A DNA stretch of 64,000 bases from Allobosea sp. UNC402CLCol (GCF_000745475.1 NZ_JQJJ01000008.1:62001-126000); one strand, 5' to 3'. Counted from the first letter of the stretch, positions 17,099 to 26,709 are shown. Notes: generated by a model not told the origin, from the sequence alone. Numbers and translations: made by a program.

Positions 17099-17881
17099 AT
17101 GATGCCAACCGGGCGCCTCGTCGATCTCTCAATCCCGCTCGAAAACGACGTGCCCGCCGATCCGCCCTTCCAGAAGGTCCGGATCGATTACCGCACTCAT
17201 GAGGGCACCGCGAAGGACATTGCCGCCGCATTCCCCGGCCTGAAGCCCGAACAGCTGCCGGAGGGCATGGGCTGGGCCGTCGAGCTCGCGACGATCTCGA
17301 CCCATAACGGCACCCATGTCGATGCCCCCTGGCACTACCATCCGACGCAGGACGGCGGCGCCCCTGCCCTCAAGATCGATGAATGCCCGCTCGAATGGTT
17401 CCTGCAGCCCGGCGTGAAGCTCGATTTCCGGCACCTCCCCGACGGCCATGTCGTCACCCCCGGCGAGATCGATGCCGAGCTGGAGCGTATCGGCCATAAG
17501 CTCAGCCCGCTCGAGATCGTCGTCGCCAACACCCGCGCCGGCAGCCGCTATGGCGAGACCGACTATATCGATACCGGCTGCGGCTTCGGCCGCGAGGCGA
17601 CGCTGCATCTCGTCCGCCAGGGCATCAAGGTCGTCGGCACCGATGGCTGGAGCTGGGATGCGCCCTTCAGCCATACCGCCCGCCGCTTCGCCGAGACCGG
17701 CGACGCCTCACTCATCTGGGAGGGCCACAAGGCCGGGCGCGAGGCCGGTTACTGCCAGATCGAGAAGCTGCACAATCTCGAAGCCCTGCCCGCCACCGGC
17801 TTCGTGATCAGTTGCCTGCCGGTGAAGGTCCGCAACGGCTCTGCCGGCTGGACGCGGGCCGTCGCCATCCTGCCCGCCTGA
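17099..17881 (+). CDS. Cyclase-family (kynurenine-formamidase-like) metal hydrolase
   Basis: A 260-residue protein of the Pfam cyclase family. An AGGAGG site seven bases upstream fixes the start at 17099 (a second ATG is adjacent). The metal-binding signature [12 protein letters not shown] lies near residues 70-82, and the later [33 protein letters not shown] segment is characteristic of this family. Members hydrolyse amides, esters or lactones with Mn, Zn or similar metals. It is first in an operon with a BKACE enzyme, an SMP-30-like lactonase and a binding protein, which together suggest opening and cleaving a ring or lactone-derived beta-keto acid. Confidence 0.87.
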   Translation: MMPTGRLVDLSIPLENDVPADPPFQKVRIDYRTHEGTAKDIAAAFPGLKPEQLPEGMGWAVELATISTHNGTHVDAPWHYHPTQDGGAPALKIDECPLEWFLQPGVKLDFRHLPDGHVVTPGEIDAELERIGHKLSPLEIVVANTRAGSRYGETDYIDTGCGFGREATLHLVRQGIKVVGTDGWSWDAPFSHTARRFAETGDASLIWEGHKAGREAGYCQIEKLHNLEALPATGFVISCLPVKVRNGSAGWTRAVAILPA

Positions 17882-17904
17882 ACCGACAATCAAGGGAGAA
17901 GCGC

Positions 17905-18831
17905 ATGAGCAAGGTCATCATCACCTGCGCGGTCACCGGCGGCATCCATACGCCGACCATGTCCGACCATCTGCCGATCACCCCCGACCAGATTGCGGAG
18001 CAGGCCATCGCCGCCGCCGAGGCCGGCGCCGCGATCCTCCACCTCCACGCCCGCGACCCCAAGGACGGCCGCCCGACGCCGGACCCGGCGGTGTTCATGG
18101 AGTTCCTGCCGCGCATCAAGCAGGCGACCGACGCAGTGGTAAACATCACCACCGGCGGCGGCCTCAACATGAGCGTCGAGGAGCGCCTTGCCGCCCCGCT
18201 CAAGGCAGCGCCCGAGATGTGCTCGCTCAACATGGGCTCGATGAACTTCGCGCTGCATCCGCTGGCGGATAAGTACAGCGACTGGAAGCACCCCTGGGAG
18301 CAGCCCTATCTCGCCGGCACCAAGGATTTCATCTTCCGCAACACCTTCGGCGACATCGAGCGCATCTACAAGATGCTTGGCGAGGGCCACGGCACCAAGT
18401 TCGAGCATGAATGCTACGATGTCGGCCATCTCTACAATCTCGCGCATTGCCTCGATCGCGGCTGGTTCCGGCCACCGGTTTTCCTGCAGCTGATCTTCGG
18501 CATCCTCGGCGGCATCGGCGCCGATCTCGACAACCTGATGTTCATGAAGCGCACCGCCGACAAGCTGTTCGGCAAGGATTATCACTGGTCGGTGCTGGCG
18601 GCCGGGCGCCACCAGATGGCCTTCTGCACGCAGGCCGCGATGATGGGCGGCAATGTCCGCGTCGGGCTGGAGGACAGCCTGTTCATCGGTCGCGGCAAGC
18701 TCGCCACCTCCAATGCCGAGCAGGTCGCCAAGATCCGCCGCATCGTCGAGGAACTCGGCTACGAGATCGCCACCCCGGAGGAGGCCCGTGCCACGCTCGG
18801 CCTCAAGGGCGGCGACCGGGTGAATTTCTGA
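17905..18831 (+). CDS. Beta-keto acid cleavage enzyme (BKACE, DUF849 family)
   Basis: A 308-residue enzyme with a GGGAGAA site. Family-defining residues are present: the metal ligands H46 and H48 in AAILHLHARDP, the phosphate/CoA-side NITTGGG, and the C-terminal GNVRVGLEDSLFIGRGKLA containing the expected Glu ligand. BKACE proteins condense a beta-keto acid with acetyl-CoA to give acetoacetate and a CoA ester; the founding member acts on 3-keto-5-aminohexanoate. Residue 14, catalytic Glu in that founder, is Ile here within CAVTGGIHTP, a motif I recall from another BKACE subgroup, so the substrate differs. Gap to the upstream gene is 23 bp. Confidence 0.9.
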   Translation: MSKVIITCAVTGGIHTPTMSDHLPITPDQIAEQAIAAAEAGAAILHLHARDPKDGRPTPDPAVFMEFLPRIKQATDAVVNITTGGGLNMSVEERLAAPLKAAPEMCSLNMGSMNFALHPLADKYSDWKHPWEQPYLAGTKDFIFRNTFGDIERIYKMLGEGHGTKFEHECYDVGHLYNLAHCLDRGWFRPPVFLQLIFGILGGIGADLDNLMFMKRTADKLFGKDYHWSVLAAGRHQMAFCTQAAMMGGNVRVGLEDSLFIGRGKLATSNAEQVAKIRRIVEELGYEIATPEEARATLGLKGGDRVNF

Positions 18832-18841
18832 GGCGCCCGGC

Positions 18842-19861
18842 ATGGCGTCTCGCCCCAACCCGCTCGACGGCTTCACCGTCGATCCCACCACGATCCGCTA
18901 CATCGGCGAGGGCCTGCAGCGGCCGGAATGCATCCTGGCCGAGCGCGACGGCTCGCTCTGGAGCGCCGATGCGCGTGGCGGCGTCGTCCATATCAGGCCG
19001 GACGGCTCGCAAACCCTGATCACACAGACCGCGAGCCGCGGCTTTGCCGAGGCGACGGACGAGGAGGCGCGCTTCGTCTCGGGCACGCTGCCGAACGGCC
19101 TCGCCTTCGCCGGCAATGGCGACATCCTGATCTCGAATTTCGGCACCGACCGGCTTGAGATCATGACGCGCGACGGCGAGACCCGCGTGCTGGTCGACAG
19201 CATCGACGGCGCGCCGATCGGCAAGGTCAATTTCGTCCTGCGCGACAGCCGGGATCGCATCTGGCTGACGATTTCGACCCGCACGAAGAACTGGATGAAG
19301 GCGATCAGCCCGAACGTCCGCGACGGCTATGTCGCCCTCTATGACGGCGGACGGCTGCGGATCGTCGCCGACGGCTTCGCCTTCACCAACGAGATCAGGC
19401 TCGATGCCAAGGAGGAATGGCTCTACGTCGCCGAGACCTGCGCGCGGAAGGTGACGCGATTGCGCGTCCTGCCCGATGGCAGCCTGACCGACCGCGAGAC
19501 CTTCGGGCCGGAGGATCATGGCGCCTGCATCGACGGCATCGCCTTCGACGCCCATGGCAATCTCTGGGGCACCCATGTCTTCACCGACCGGATCTTCGCG
19601 ATCACGCCGGAGGGCGAATTGCGCATCCTGCTCGACGATGACCGCGGCAGCACTGCCGGCAAGGCCTTTCTCGACGCCTTCGCCCGCGACGAGGCGACGC
19701 CGGAATTGATGCTCGCCTGCGGCGGCGCGATCGCGCCCTGGTGCGCCAGCATCACCTTCGGCGGGCCGGTCCTGCGGACTGTCTATGTCGGCAGCCTGAA
19801 GGGCTCGCGCATTCCGTATTTCCGCTCACCCGTCGCCGGTCTGCCGATGGTGCATTGGTAG
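18842..19861 (+). CDS. SMP-30/gluconolactonase/LRE-family protein
   Basis: A 339-residue predicted six-bladed beta-propeller. Blade features include RPECILAERDGSLWSADARGG, LPNGLAFAGNGDILISNFGTD, FTNEIRLDAKEEWLYVAETCARKVTRL and CIDGIAFDAHGNLWGTHVFTD, the calcium-site loops of lactonases in this family. There is no signal peptide, so it should act in the cytoplasm, probably hydrolysing a lactone. It is 10 bp after the BKACE gene, hence co-transcribed. The lactonase role fits the ring-opening theme of the operon but the substrate is unknown. Confidence 0.88.
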   Translation: MASRPNPLDGFTVDPTTIRYIGEGLQRPECILAERDGSLWSADARGGVVHIRPDGSQTLITQTASRGFAEATDEEARFVSGTLPNGLAFAGNGDILISNFGTDRLEIMTRDGETRVLVDSIDGAPIGKVNFVLRDSRDRIWLTISTRTKNWMKAISPNVRDGYVALYDGGRLRIVADGFAFTNEIRLDAKEEWLYVAETCARKVTRLRVLPDGSLTDRETFGPEDHGACIDGIAFDAHGNLWGTHVFTDRIFAITPEGELRILLDDDRGSTAGKAFLDAFARDEATPELMLACGGAIAPWCASITFGGPVLRTVYVGSLKGSRIPYFRSPVAGLPMVHW

Positions 19862-19931
19862 GTCCGGCGCCACGCGACCACATCACGCTTCAATCAGAAC
19901 AGAATTCGCAGAATAGAATTCGGGAGGAACC

Positions 19932-21140
19932 ATGAAACGCATCGTCTCCGCGCTCGCCGGCGTCTCGGCGCTCTGTCTCGCAACCGCAGCCCAGGCCGAA
20001 ATCTCCGGCGGCACCGTCAAGATCGGCGTTCTGACCGACATGTCCGGCGTCTATTCCGACATCACCGGCAAGGGTTCGATCGTCGCGACGCAAATGGCGG
20101 TCGACGATTGCCTGAAGGCGGAATGCGCCGGCATGAAGATCGAGGTCGTCTCGGCCGACCATCAGAACAAGCCGGATGTCGGTTCGACCATCGCGCGCGA
20201 ATGGATCGACCGGCAAGGCGTCGACGTCCTCGCCGACATGTCGAACGCCTCGTTGCAGCTCGCCATCCCGCCGCTCCTCAAGGAGAAGAACCGGGTCGGC
20301 CTGTTTCCCGGCGGCACGGCGCGCCTAACCGGCGATGCCTGCCAGCCCGACCATATCGTCCAGTGGATGTGGGACACCTATGTCCAGGTCGCCGGCGTCG
20401 CGAACTACCTGACCAAGCCCGGCACGAAATGGTTCCTGGTCACGGCCGACTATGCGCTCGGCCACCAGCTCGAGGCCGATGCCAAGACGCTGGTCACGGC
20501 CAAGGGCGGCACCTATGTCGGCTCCGTCCGCCACGCCTTTCCGGCCGTCGACCTCTCCTCGCAGCTGCTGACGGCACAGGGCTCGGGTGCCGACTATATC
20601 GCGCTCGCCAATGCCGGCGGCGACACCGTCGCCGGCATCAAGACGGCGCGCGATTTCGGCATCGGTCAGGACAAGCAGAAGCTCGTCGCCTTCTTCCTGA
20701 CCGCGATGGACGTGAAGAGCGTCGGCCTCGCCGCGGCGCAGGGCACGGTGCTGACCGAGGGCTTCTACTGGAACCTCGACGACCGCACCCGCGCCTTCTC
20801 GGAGCGCTTCAAGGCCAAGCACGGCGCGGTGCCCTCGGCGATCCAGGCCGGGATCTACTCCTCCGTGCGGCATTATCTCAAGGCGGTGGCGGCCGCAAAG
20901 TCAGACGAGGCGAAGACGGTCATCGCCAAGATGCGTGAACTGCCAATCGAGGACGACGTCGTCCGCAACGCCAAGCTGCGCGAGGACGGCCGCATGGTCC
21001 ATGATTTCTACGTCTTCCGTGCCAAGCAGCCTGCCGAGTCGAAGAGCGAGTGGGATCTCTACGACCTCGTCGCCACGATCCCCGGTGATGAGGCGTTCCG
21101 CCCCTTGAGCCAGAGCACCTGCCCTGCGATCAAGCGCTGA
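19932..21140 (+). CDS. LivK-type periplasmic substrate-binding protein (orphan)
   Basis: A 402-residue type I periplasmic binding protein with a cleavable signal (residues 1-22, ending ATAAQA) and a GGGAGGA ribosome site. Family traits: VKIGVLTDMSGVYSDITGKGSIVATQMAVDD, the STIAREWIDRQGVDVLADMSNAS lobe, and the GADYIALANAGGD region. It is the last gene of the cyclase-BKACE-SMP30 group and has no LivHMGF partners in the window, so it must borrow permeases encoded elsewhere or act as a sensor. It is followed by a hairpin with a T-run. Confidence 0.9.
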   Translation: MKRIVSALAGVSALCLATAAQAEISGGTVKIGVLTDMSGVYSDITGKGSIVATQMAVDDCLKAECAGMKIEVVSADHQNKPDVGSTIAREWIDRQGVDVLADMSNASLQLAIPPLLKEKNRVGLFPGGTARLTGDACQPDHIVQWMWDTYVQVAGVANYLTKPGTKWFLVTADYALGHQLEADAKTLVTAKGGTYVGSVRHAFPAVDLSSQLLTAQGSGADYIALANAGGDTVAGIKTARDFGIGQDKQKLVAFFLTAMDVKSVGLAAAQGTVLTEGFYWNLDDRTRAFSERFKAKHGAVPSAIQAGIYSSVRHYLKAVAAAKSDEAKTVIAKMRELPIEDDVVRNAKLREDGRMVHDFYVFRAKQPAESKSEWDLYDLVATIPGDEAFRPLSQSTCPAIKR

Positions 21141-21298
21141 GGCGAGAAACCGTTGCAGCAGCTGAATGGTGCAGGCACCGTCTGATCTCAGGCGAACGGC
21201 GTGATGGTTCACGCTCTGAGTAGCAGGTCCAGGGCGCTATCCACACGAATGGCAGCTCTCGGACATTGGCCAGAAGTCTGCTTCTGACGCTTCTCGAC

Positions 21299-21330
21299 AG
21301 CCGCCAACGCAAAGTGGGCGGCTCGTTTTT
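21299..21330 (+). terminator. Rho-independent terminator candidate
   Basis: AGCCGCC (21299-21305) pairs with GGCGGCT (21317-21323), followed by CGTTTTT. It lies between convergent genes, 160 bp after the binding-protein stop and just before the TRAP permease stop. Confidence 0.5.
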
Positions 21331-21343
21331 CGGCTGCAAAGGC

Positions 21344-23227
21344 TCAACCCGTCATGCCCAGATAGCGCGGCAGCCAGAGCGAGAAGACCGGGAAGACCAC
21401 GAGGGCCAGCAGCGCAACGATCAGCACGGCGATGTACTTCATCATCGGGCGTGTGACGTTTTCGACCTTGGTGCCCGTCATCGCCGCGGTGGCGAACAGG
21501 CCGACGCCGATCGGCGGGGCGAAGAAGCCGAGCCCCATCGCGACGACCATGATCGTGCCGAACTGCAGCGGGTTGATGCCGAGCTTGATCGCGATCGGCG
21601 TCAGCAGCGGGCCGAACAGGATGAGAGCGGGCGCCCCCTCCAGGATCATGCCGAAGAAGGCCATCACGACAACGCTGACCAGGATGAAGCCGATCGGACC
21701 GACCGCATGGCCGACGCCGATCATTAGCGTCGAGATCTGGTCCGGGATGCGCTCGATGGTGATGGCGTAGGACAGGCTCGACGCCGCCGCGACGATGAAG
21801 AGAATGCTGCCGGTCATTGCCGCCGACCGCACGAAGAGCTGCACGATCAGCCGCCAGCTCAGCTCGCGGAAGGCGAGCCCGCCGATCAGGAAGGCATAAA
21901 CCACGGCGAAGGCGGAGATCTCCGTCGAGGTCGCGATGCCGGCAGTGACGCCGCGCCCGATCATCAGGATCATCGCCAGCGTGACGCCGGCGCCCAGGAT
22001 CAGCGGAAGCATCGGCCGCTTGGTGCCGCCGACGAAGACCTTCTCGACATCGACGCGCGTGCCATAGATGACCGCGACGACGGCCAGCGCAGCCGCCATC
22101 AGCCCGGCCGGAACGAGGCCGGCCATGAACAGCCCGCCGATCGAGATGTTCGAGACGAAGGCGAAGATGATCAGGTTGACGCAAGGGGGAATGGTCTCGG
22201 CCATCACGGCCGTGCAGGCGAGCAGCCCGGCCGTCTCGTTCTCGTCCTGACCGGTCTTGCGGATGGCCGGCATGATGACGCCGCCGACCGCCGCGATATC
22301 CGCGAGCTTGGAGCCCGACACGCCGGAGAACAGCGCCGTCGCAATGATGACGATGAGGTTCATGCCGCCTTTCAGCCGGCCCATCATCCGCAGCAGCAGC
22401 TCGATGAGGCGCGACGACATCCCGTTGCTCTCCATCGTCAGCCCGGCCAGCACGAAGAAGGGAATGGCGAGCAGCACGAAATGATTGGCGCCGGAGGCGA
22501 CCTGTTGCGCCCAGATCAGCATGGGCAGCGAGGGATCGGCCAGGAAATAGGCCATGGCGCCGAAGGCGAGCGCGAAAGCGATCGGCACGCCGATCAGCAG
22601 GCCGCCCACGGCGGCCAGCGTGAGGAGATGGATCGGCGCCAGCGCGAACTGCGGCAGCAGCGTGTTCCAGCCGGCGATCGCCGCGCCGATGGCCAGCAAG
22701 GGGACGAGCGCGGTCCAGCGCGGCCCGGCCGGCAGCTTCAGCACATTGGCGACGGCGAAGGCCGCCATCACGAACCCACCGAACAGCACCGGCAGAAGGA
22801 AGATCCATTGCGGCAGGCCGGTCGGCGTCAACTGGCCGGCGGTGTCCTCGAAGAGCTGCGCGCTCGATACCAGCAGCGTCGCCGAGACCAGCAGCGTGAT
22901 CCAGGCGGCCGCCGCCGCGGCGATCGCGCGCCCTTTCGGCGGCAGCATCAGGACGAGCACCTCGATGCCGATATGCTGCGAGCGCGCGAGCACACTGCCA
23001 GCGCCGATGAACACCATCGTCGTCATCAACCCCGCCGCCACCTCCTCGGCCCAGTCGAAGGGCGCGTGCAGGAAGTAGCGGAAGACGACCGAAAGGAAGA
23101 CGACGGCGACGTCGATCGCGAGGATCGCGCCGCCCAGATGCTCGATGAAGAACAGGACCCGCGCGGCAAAGCGGTCCTGCGGCAGGCGCGATTCGAGCGC
23201 GCTGCCGGCGGTTGCGACGGCGTCCAT
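21344..23227 (-). CDS. TRAP transporter fused permease (DctQM)
   Basis: A 627-residue inner-membrane protein in which the small DctQ subunit (about residues 20-180, with VFRYFLHAPFDWAEEVA) is fused to the 12-helix DctM subunit (about 200-627). DctM hallmarks include LADPSLPMLIWAQQ, LAIPFFVLAGLTMESNGMSSRLIEL, KLADIAAVGGVIMPA, and the ETIPPCVNLIIFA loop. It drives sodium- or proton-coupled uptake of an organic acid delivered by DctP. An AGGAGG-like site precedes the start. It is third in a minus-strand operon after the FAD dehydrogenase and dctP. Confidence 0.93.
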   Translation of the reverse strand: MDAVATAGSALESRLPQDRFAARVLFFIEHLGGAILAIDVAVVFLSVVFRYFLHAPFDWAEEVAAGLMTTMVFIGAGSVLARSQHIGIEVLVLMLPPKGRAIAAAAAAWITLLVSATLLVSSAQLFEDTAGQLTPTGLPQWIFLLPVLFGGFVMAAFAVANVLKLPAGPRWTALVPLLAIGAAIAGWNTLLPQFALAPIHLLTLAAVGGLLIGVPIAFALAFGAMAYFLADPSLPMLIWAQQVASGANHFVLLAIPFFVLAGLTMESNGMSSRLIELLLRMMGRLKGGMNLIVIIATALFSGVSGSKLADIAAVGGVIMPAIRKTGQDENETAGLLACTAVMAETIPPCVNLIIFAFVSNISIGGLFMAGLVPAGLMAAALAVVAVIYGTRVDVEKVFVGGTKRPMLPLILGAGVTLAMILMIGRGVTAGIATSTEISAFAVVYAFLIGGLAFRELSWRLIVQLFVRSAAMTGSILFIVAAASSLSYAITIERIPDQISTLMIGVGHAVGPIGFILVSVVVMAFFGMILEGAPALILFGPLLTPIAIKLGINPLQFGTIMVVAMGLGFFAPPIGVGLFATAAMTGTKVENVTRPMMKYIAVLIVALLALVVFPVFSLWLPRYLGMTG

Positions 23228-23285
23228 GCGCTGATCCTCCAGAGAGCCGGCGGTGGCCGGCGGTCTTGGTTGCCGGAAAGAGCCG

Positions 23286-24302
23286 TCAGGCCGAGGCCTG
23301 GATCTTCTCGAAGAGCGGGGCGGTGGATGGGTACTGCGCGAGATACGGCTTGTAGAGCTCGTCAGCCGTGCGCCGCTTGAGTTCGGCGATCTCGGCCGGC
23401 GGCACTTCGGTATAGACCATGCCCTTGGCCTTGAGATCGGTGAACGCCTCTGCCTCGACGTCCTTGACCTCCATGCGCGAGATGCGCGTCGCTTCGTCCG
23501 CCGCCTGGCGGAAGGCGGGCATCAGATCGGCAGGGATCTTGGCCAGCCCGCGCTTGCCGATATAGGCGAGCATCGGCGTGTAGATGTGCCGGGTGAGGAA
23601 GCCACGATTGGTGACCTCGTAGAGCTTGTAGGCGATGGTCGTGCCCGGATCGTGCTCGAAACCGTCGACGACGCCGGTCTGCACGGCGGTGTAGAGCTCG
23701 TTGATCGGGATCGGCGTCGGTGTCGCGCCGATGATGTTGAAGGTGTCGATGAAGGCCTTGGTCGGCAGCACCCGCAGCTTGACGCCCTTGAGATCCGCAA
23801 CGCTGGCGATCGGCTTCTTGGTGTAGATGCTGCGCGCGCCGACCTGGAAGCCCCAGCCCAGGATGTTCACGCCCGTGCGGTCGGCCAGCATCTTGTCATA
23901 GGCCTGGCCGACGCCGGCATCGAGCGCCTTCGAGCAATGGTCGTAGCTGTTGAAGAGGAAGCCGAGGTCGAGCATGCCGAATTCGGGCACGACCGTGGCC
24001 CAGATCGAGGCGCCGGTCAGCATCATGTCGACCGAGCCGACCTTCACCTGGTTGACGACGTCGGCTTCCTTGCCGAGCTGGCCATTGGGGAAATATTCGA
24101 GCTTGATACGATCGCCGGCGAGCTTGGCGATCTGCTCGGAGAAGGGCTTGTACCAGAGATAATGCGCGCCGAACTTGTCGGCCGGCGCGGCGGACGAGAC
24201 ACGCAGCGAGATCGGCGCGGCCGCACGCAGAATGGTGGGCGCGCAGATGCCAATGACGGCCGCGCCGGCCACGAAGCTCCGGCGGGTGGTAAAGCTGCTC
24301 AT
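23286..24302 (-). CDS. TRAP transporter substrate-binding protein DctP
   Basis: A 338-residue periplasmic receptor with a twin-arginine-like signal (TTRRSFVAGAAV) and a GGAGGAA ribosome site. The DctP fold is recognised from ISLRVSSAAPADKFGAHY, YFPNGQLGKEADVVNQVKVGSVDMMLTG, and the carboxylate-gripping Arg region in VADLKGVKLRVLPTKAF, followed by NELYTAVQTGVVDGFEHDP. Ligands of the family are usually carboxylates. The neighbouring 2-hydroxyacid dehydrogenase suggests a hydroxy acid. Confidence 0.93.
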   Translation of the reverse strand: MSSFTTRRSFVAGAAVIGICAPTILRAAAPISLRVSSAAPADKFGAHYLWYKPFSEQIAKLAGDRIKLEYFPNGQLGKEADVVNQVKVGSVDMMLTGASIWATVVPEFGMLDLGFLFNSYDHCSKALDAGVGQAYDKMLADRTGVNILGWGFQVGARSIYTKKPIASVADLKGVKLRVLPTKAFIDTFNIIGATPTPIPINELYTAVQTGVVDGFEHDPGTTIAYKLYEVTNRGFLTRHIYTPMLAYIGKRGLAKIPADLMPAFRQAADEATRISRMEVKDVEAEAFTDLKAKGMVYTEVPPAEIAELKRRTADELYKPYLAQYPSTAPLFEKIQASA

Positions 24303-24366
24303 GATGTTCCTCCGCTGATGGTGTTCGGCCGGCTTGGCGCCGGGCTCGTTGTGTTTCGAGAAAGGC

Positions 24367-25773
24367 TCAGTCTTCGGGCAGGACCTTGCCCGGGTTCAGG
24401 ATGCCGAGGGGGTCGAGCGCCTGCTTGACCTTGCGCATCATCTCGACGGCCGGGCCGTGCTCGAGCCGCATGAACTTGATCTTGCCGCTGCCGACCCCGT
24501 GCTCGCCGGTGCAGGTGCCGTCGAGTTCCAGCGCGCGACGCACCAGCCGGTCGTTGATCGCGGCCGCTTCCGCCAACTCCCGCGGATCCGACGGGTCGAT
24601 CAGCAGACCGAGATGGAAATTTCCGTCGCCGACATGGCCGACCATGCTGATCGGGAAGGAAGCATCGGCGATATCCGCCTGCGTCTGCGCGATGCAGGGC
24701 GCCAGCGCCGAAATCGGCACGCAGACATCGGTGCTCCAGAGCTTGGCATTCGGGCGCAAGGCCTGAACGGCATAATGGGTGTCGTGCCGGGCCTTCCACA
24801 ACCGGTTGCGGCTGTCGGCATCGGCCGCCGCGACGAAGCCGAGCGCGCCGAAATCCGCCGCCAGCACCTCCACCGTCTCCGCCTGCTCGCAGACTCCGGC
24901 CTGCGAGCCGTGGAACTCGAAGAAAAGCGTCGGCGCCTCGTTCAGCGCCAGCTTGCTGTACAGGTTGACGGCCCGCACGGTGGTGTTGTCGAGCAGTTCG
25001 ACACGGGCGACCGGGATGCCGCTCTGGATCACCGCGACGACGAGATCGACGGCGTTCGACACAGAGGGAAACGAACAGACCGCCGCGCTGATCGCCTCGG
25101 GAATGCCGTAGAGCCGCACCGTCACCTCGGTGATGATGGCCAGTGTGCCTTCCGAGCCGATGAGCAGGCGGGTGAGGTCGTAGCCGGCCGAGGATTTGCG
25201 GGCGCGCCGCGTGGTGCGGATGATCTCGCCTTCGGCCGTGACGGCCGTCAGCGAGACGACGTTCTCGCGCATCGTGCCGTAGCGGACGGCATTGGTGCCC
25301 GAGGCACGCGTCGCCGCCATGCCGCCGATGGTGCTTTCCCCGCCCGGATCGATCGGGAAGAACAGGCCGAGATCGCGCAGATCGCTGTTGAGCTGCTGGC
25401 GCGTCACGCCTGCCTGCACGGTCGCATCGAGATCCTCCGGCCGGACGGACAGCACGGCATTCATGCGGCTGAGATCGATGCAGACCCCGCCGCGGACGGC
25501 CGTCACGTGCCCCTCCAGCGAGGTGCCAGCGCCGAAGGGCACGATCGGAGTGCGATGGACGGCGCAGAGCTGCACGATCGCCGCGACCTCCTCGGTCGTC
25601 CCGGCATAACAGACCGCATCGGGAGCGAGGCCGGCATGATAGGATTCCCCGCGGCCATGATGCTCGCGGTCGGCGGCGGAGGTCGTGAAGCGCCGTCCGA
25701 GCAGCCCTTCCAGCGCCGCCGCAAGGGCGGGGGGCAGACCGCCTGAAACGCTCGGCTGCGCTCTCGCCAGCAT
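24367..25773 (-). CDS. FAD-linked 2-hydroxyacid dehydrogenase (GlcD / D-lactate dehydrogenase type)
   Basis: A 468-residue flavoenzyme with an AAGGAGGA site. The PCMH FAD-binding half shows VPFGAGTSLEGH, DPGGESTIGGMAATRASGTNAVRYG and GYDLTRLLIGSEGTLAIITE. The C-terminal FAD-oxidase half shows MVGHVGDGNFH, the metal/substrate His motif, and GTCTGEHGVGSGK. Length is standard for single-chain D-2-hydroxyacid dehydrogenases that pass electrons to the respiratory chain. It heads the TRAP operon, so it probably oxidises the imported D-2-hydroxy acid to its 2-oxo acid. Confidence 0.92.
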   Translation of the reverse strand: MLARAQPSVSGGLPPALAAALEGLLGRRFTTSAADREHHGRGESYHAGLAPDAVCYAGTTEEVAAIVQLCAVHRTPIVPFGAGTSLEGHVTAVRGGVCIDLSRMNAVLSVRPEDLDATVQAGVTRQQLNSDLRDLGLFFPIDPGGESTIGGMAATRASGTNAVRYGTMRENVVSLTAVTAEGEIIRTTRRARKSSAGYDLTRLLIGSEGTLAIITEVTVRLYGIPEAISAAVCSFPSVSNAVDLVVAVIQSGIPVARVELLDNTTVRAVNLYSKLALNEAPTLFFEFHGSQAGVCEQAETVEVLAADFGALGFVAAADADSRNRLWKARHDTHYAVQALRPNAKLWSTDVCVPISALAPCIAQTQADIADASFPISMVGHVGDGNFHLGLLIDPSDPRELAEAAAINDRLVRRALELDGTCTGEHGVGSGKIKFMRLEHGPAVEMMRKVKQALDPLGILNPGKVLPED

Positions 25774-25812
25774 GACCTGTTTCCTCCTTTACGCGCTTGC
25801 TCAGCGCCGTTG

Positions 25813-25841
25813 TTGACAGGCTCGTAGCATGCGCTTCATAT
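25813..25841 (+). promoter_or_regulatory. Candidate promoter for lyase-GntR operon
   Basis: TTGACA (25813-25818), a 17-base spacer and TCATAT (25836-25841) make a plausible sigma-70-like promoter about 40 bp upstream of the lyase gene, just before the GntR-type palindrome. Confidence 0.35.
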
Positions 25842-25852
25842 CGTCGCAACAA

Positions 25853-25862
25853 TTGTATACAG
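25853..25862. promoter_or_regulatory. GntR/FCD-type operator
   Basis: TTGTATACAG contains the perfect palindrome TGTATACA, the core recognised by many FCD-group GntR regulators. It lies in the divergent gap between the FAD dehydrogenase and the lyase, downstream of the candidate promoter, and the window's GntR gene is two genes away. Confidence 0.55.
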
Positions 25863-25881
25863 GACACAGGACACAAATTGG

Positions 25882-26709
25882 ATGCGGACGCTTAGGCAGA
25901 AATTGGCCGGGCCCGGAATCGTGGTCGCTCCGGGCTGTCATGACGCGCTGGGGGCGCGAATTCTGGAACAGGCCGGGTTCGAGGCCGTCTACATGACCGG
26001 GAACGGGCTTTCCGCCGCGATGCTGGGCGCGCCAGATCTCGGCCTGCTGACCTTGACCGAGATGGCGAGCCGCGCCCGCGCGATCGCTGGCAGCATCTCG
26101 GTGCCGCTGATTGCCGATGCCGACACCGGCTACGGCAATATCAACAATGTCGCGCGGACCATCGCGGAATACGAGGCGGCCGGCGTCGCCGCGCTGCACC
26201 TGGAAGACCAGGTGACGCCGAAGAAATGCGGCGCCATGAGCGGGCTTTCTCTGGTTTCCACCGAGGAGCATGCCGAAAAGATCCGCCATGCCGTGAAGAC
26301 GCGCCGCGATCCGGACATGCTGATCATCGGCCGCACCGACTCCCGCCTTGTGCTCGGGCTCGACGAGGCGATCGCGCGGGGCCAGGCCTATGCGAAAGCC
26401 GGCGCCGACCTTGTCCTGATCGAGATGCTGCAGAGCGAGGAGGAGATGCGTCTTGCCGTGCGCAGCATCGACGCGCCGCTGATGTTCAACTCGGTCGACG
26501 GACGCACGCCGGCCCTGGATGCCGCGACCTTCGAATCGATCGGCTTCAAGCTGTTGGCCTTCCCCTTGTCGTCGACGCTGGCCTATGCTCGGCTGATGCA
26601 GCGCTTCGCTTCGGACCTCAAGCAGAACGGCTCGACGGCGGCCTGGGCCGAAGCGCTCTTGCCGATCCATGACTACGAAGGCGTGCTCGGCCTGAGCCGC
26701 TACGCCTGA
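25882..26709 (+). CDS. Isocitrate lyase / PEP mutase superfamily lyase
   Basis: A 275-residue TIM-barrel enzyme. Superfamily marks are APGCHDALGARILEQAGFEAVYMTGNG, the Mg-binding LIADADTGYGN, the IEDQ-equivalent LHLEDQV and PKKCGAMSG, where the Cys and Lys occupy the catalytic loop used by C-C lyases of the family. Presence of that Cys favours a lyase (methylisocitrate- or dimethylmalate-lyase-like) over a PEP mutase, although oxaloacetate decarboxylases also look similar. It is divergent from the dehydrogenase/TRAP operon and adjacent to a GntR gene, so it probably completes catabolism of the imported acid. Confidence 0.9.
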   Translation: MRTLRQKLAGPGIVVAPGCHDALGARILEQAGFEAVYMTGNGLSAAMLGAPDLGLLTLTEMASRARAIAGSISVPLIADADTGYGNINNVARTIAEYEAAGVAALHLEDQVTPKKCGAMSGLSLVSTEEHAEKIRHAVKTRRDPDMLIIGRTDSRLVLGLDEAIARGQAYAKAGADLVLIEMLQSEEEMRLAVRSIDAPLMFNSVDGRTPALDAATFESIGFKLLAFPLSSTLAYARLMQRFASDLKQNGSTAAWAEALLPIHDYEGVLGLSRYA

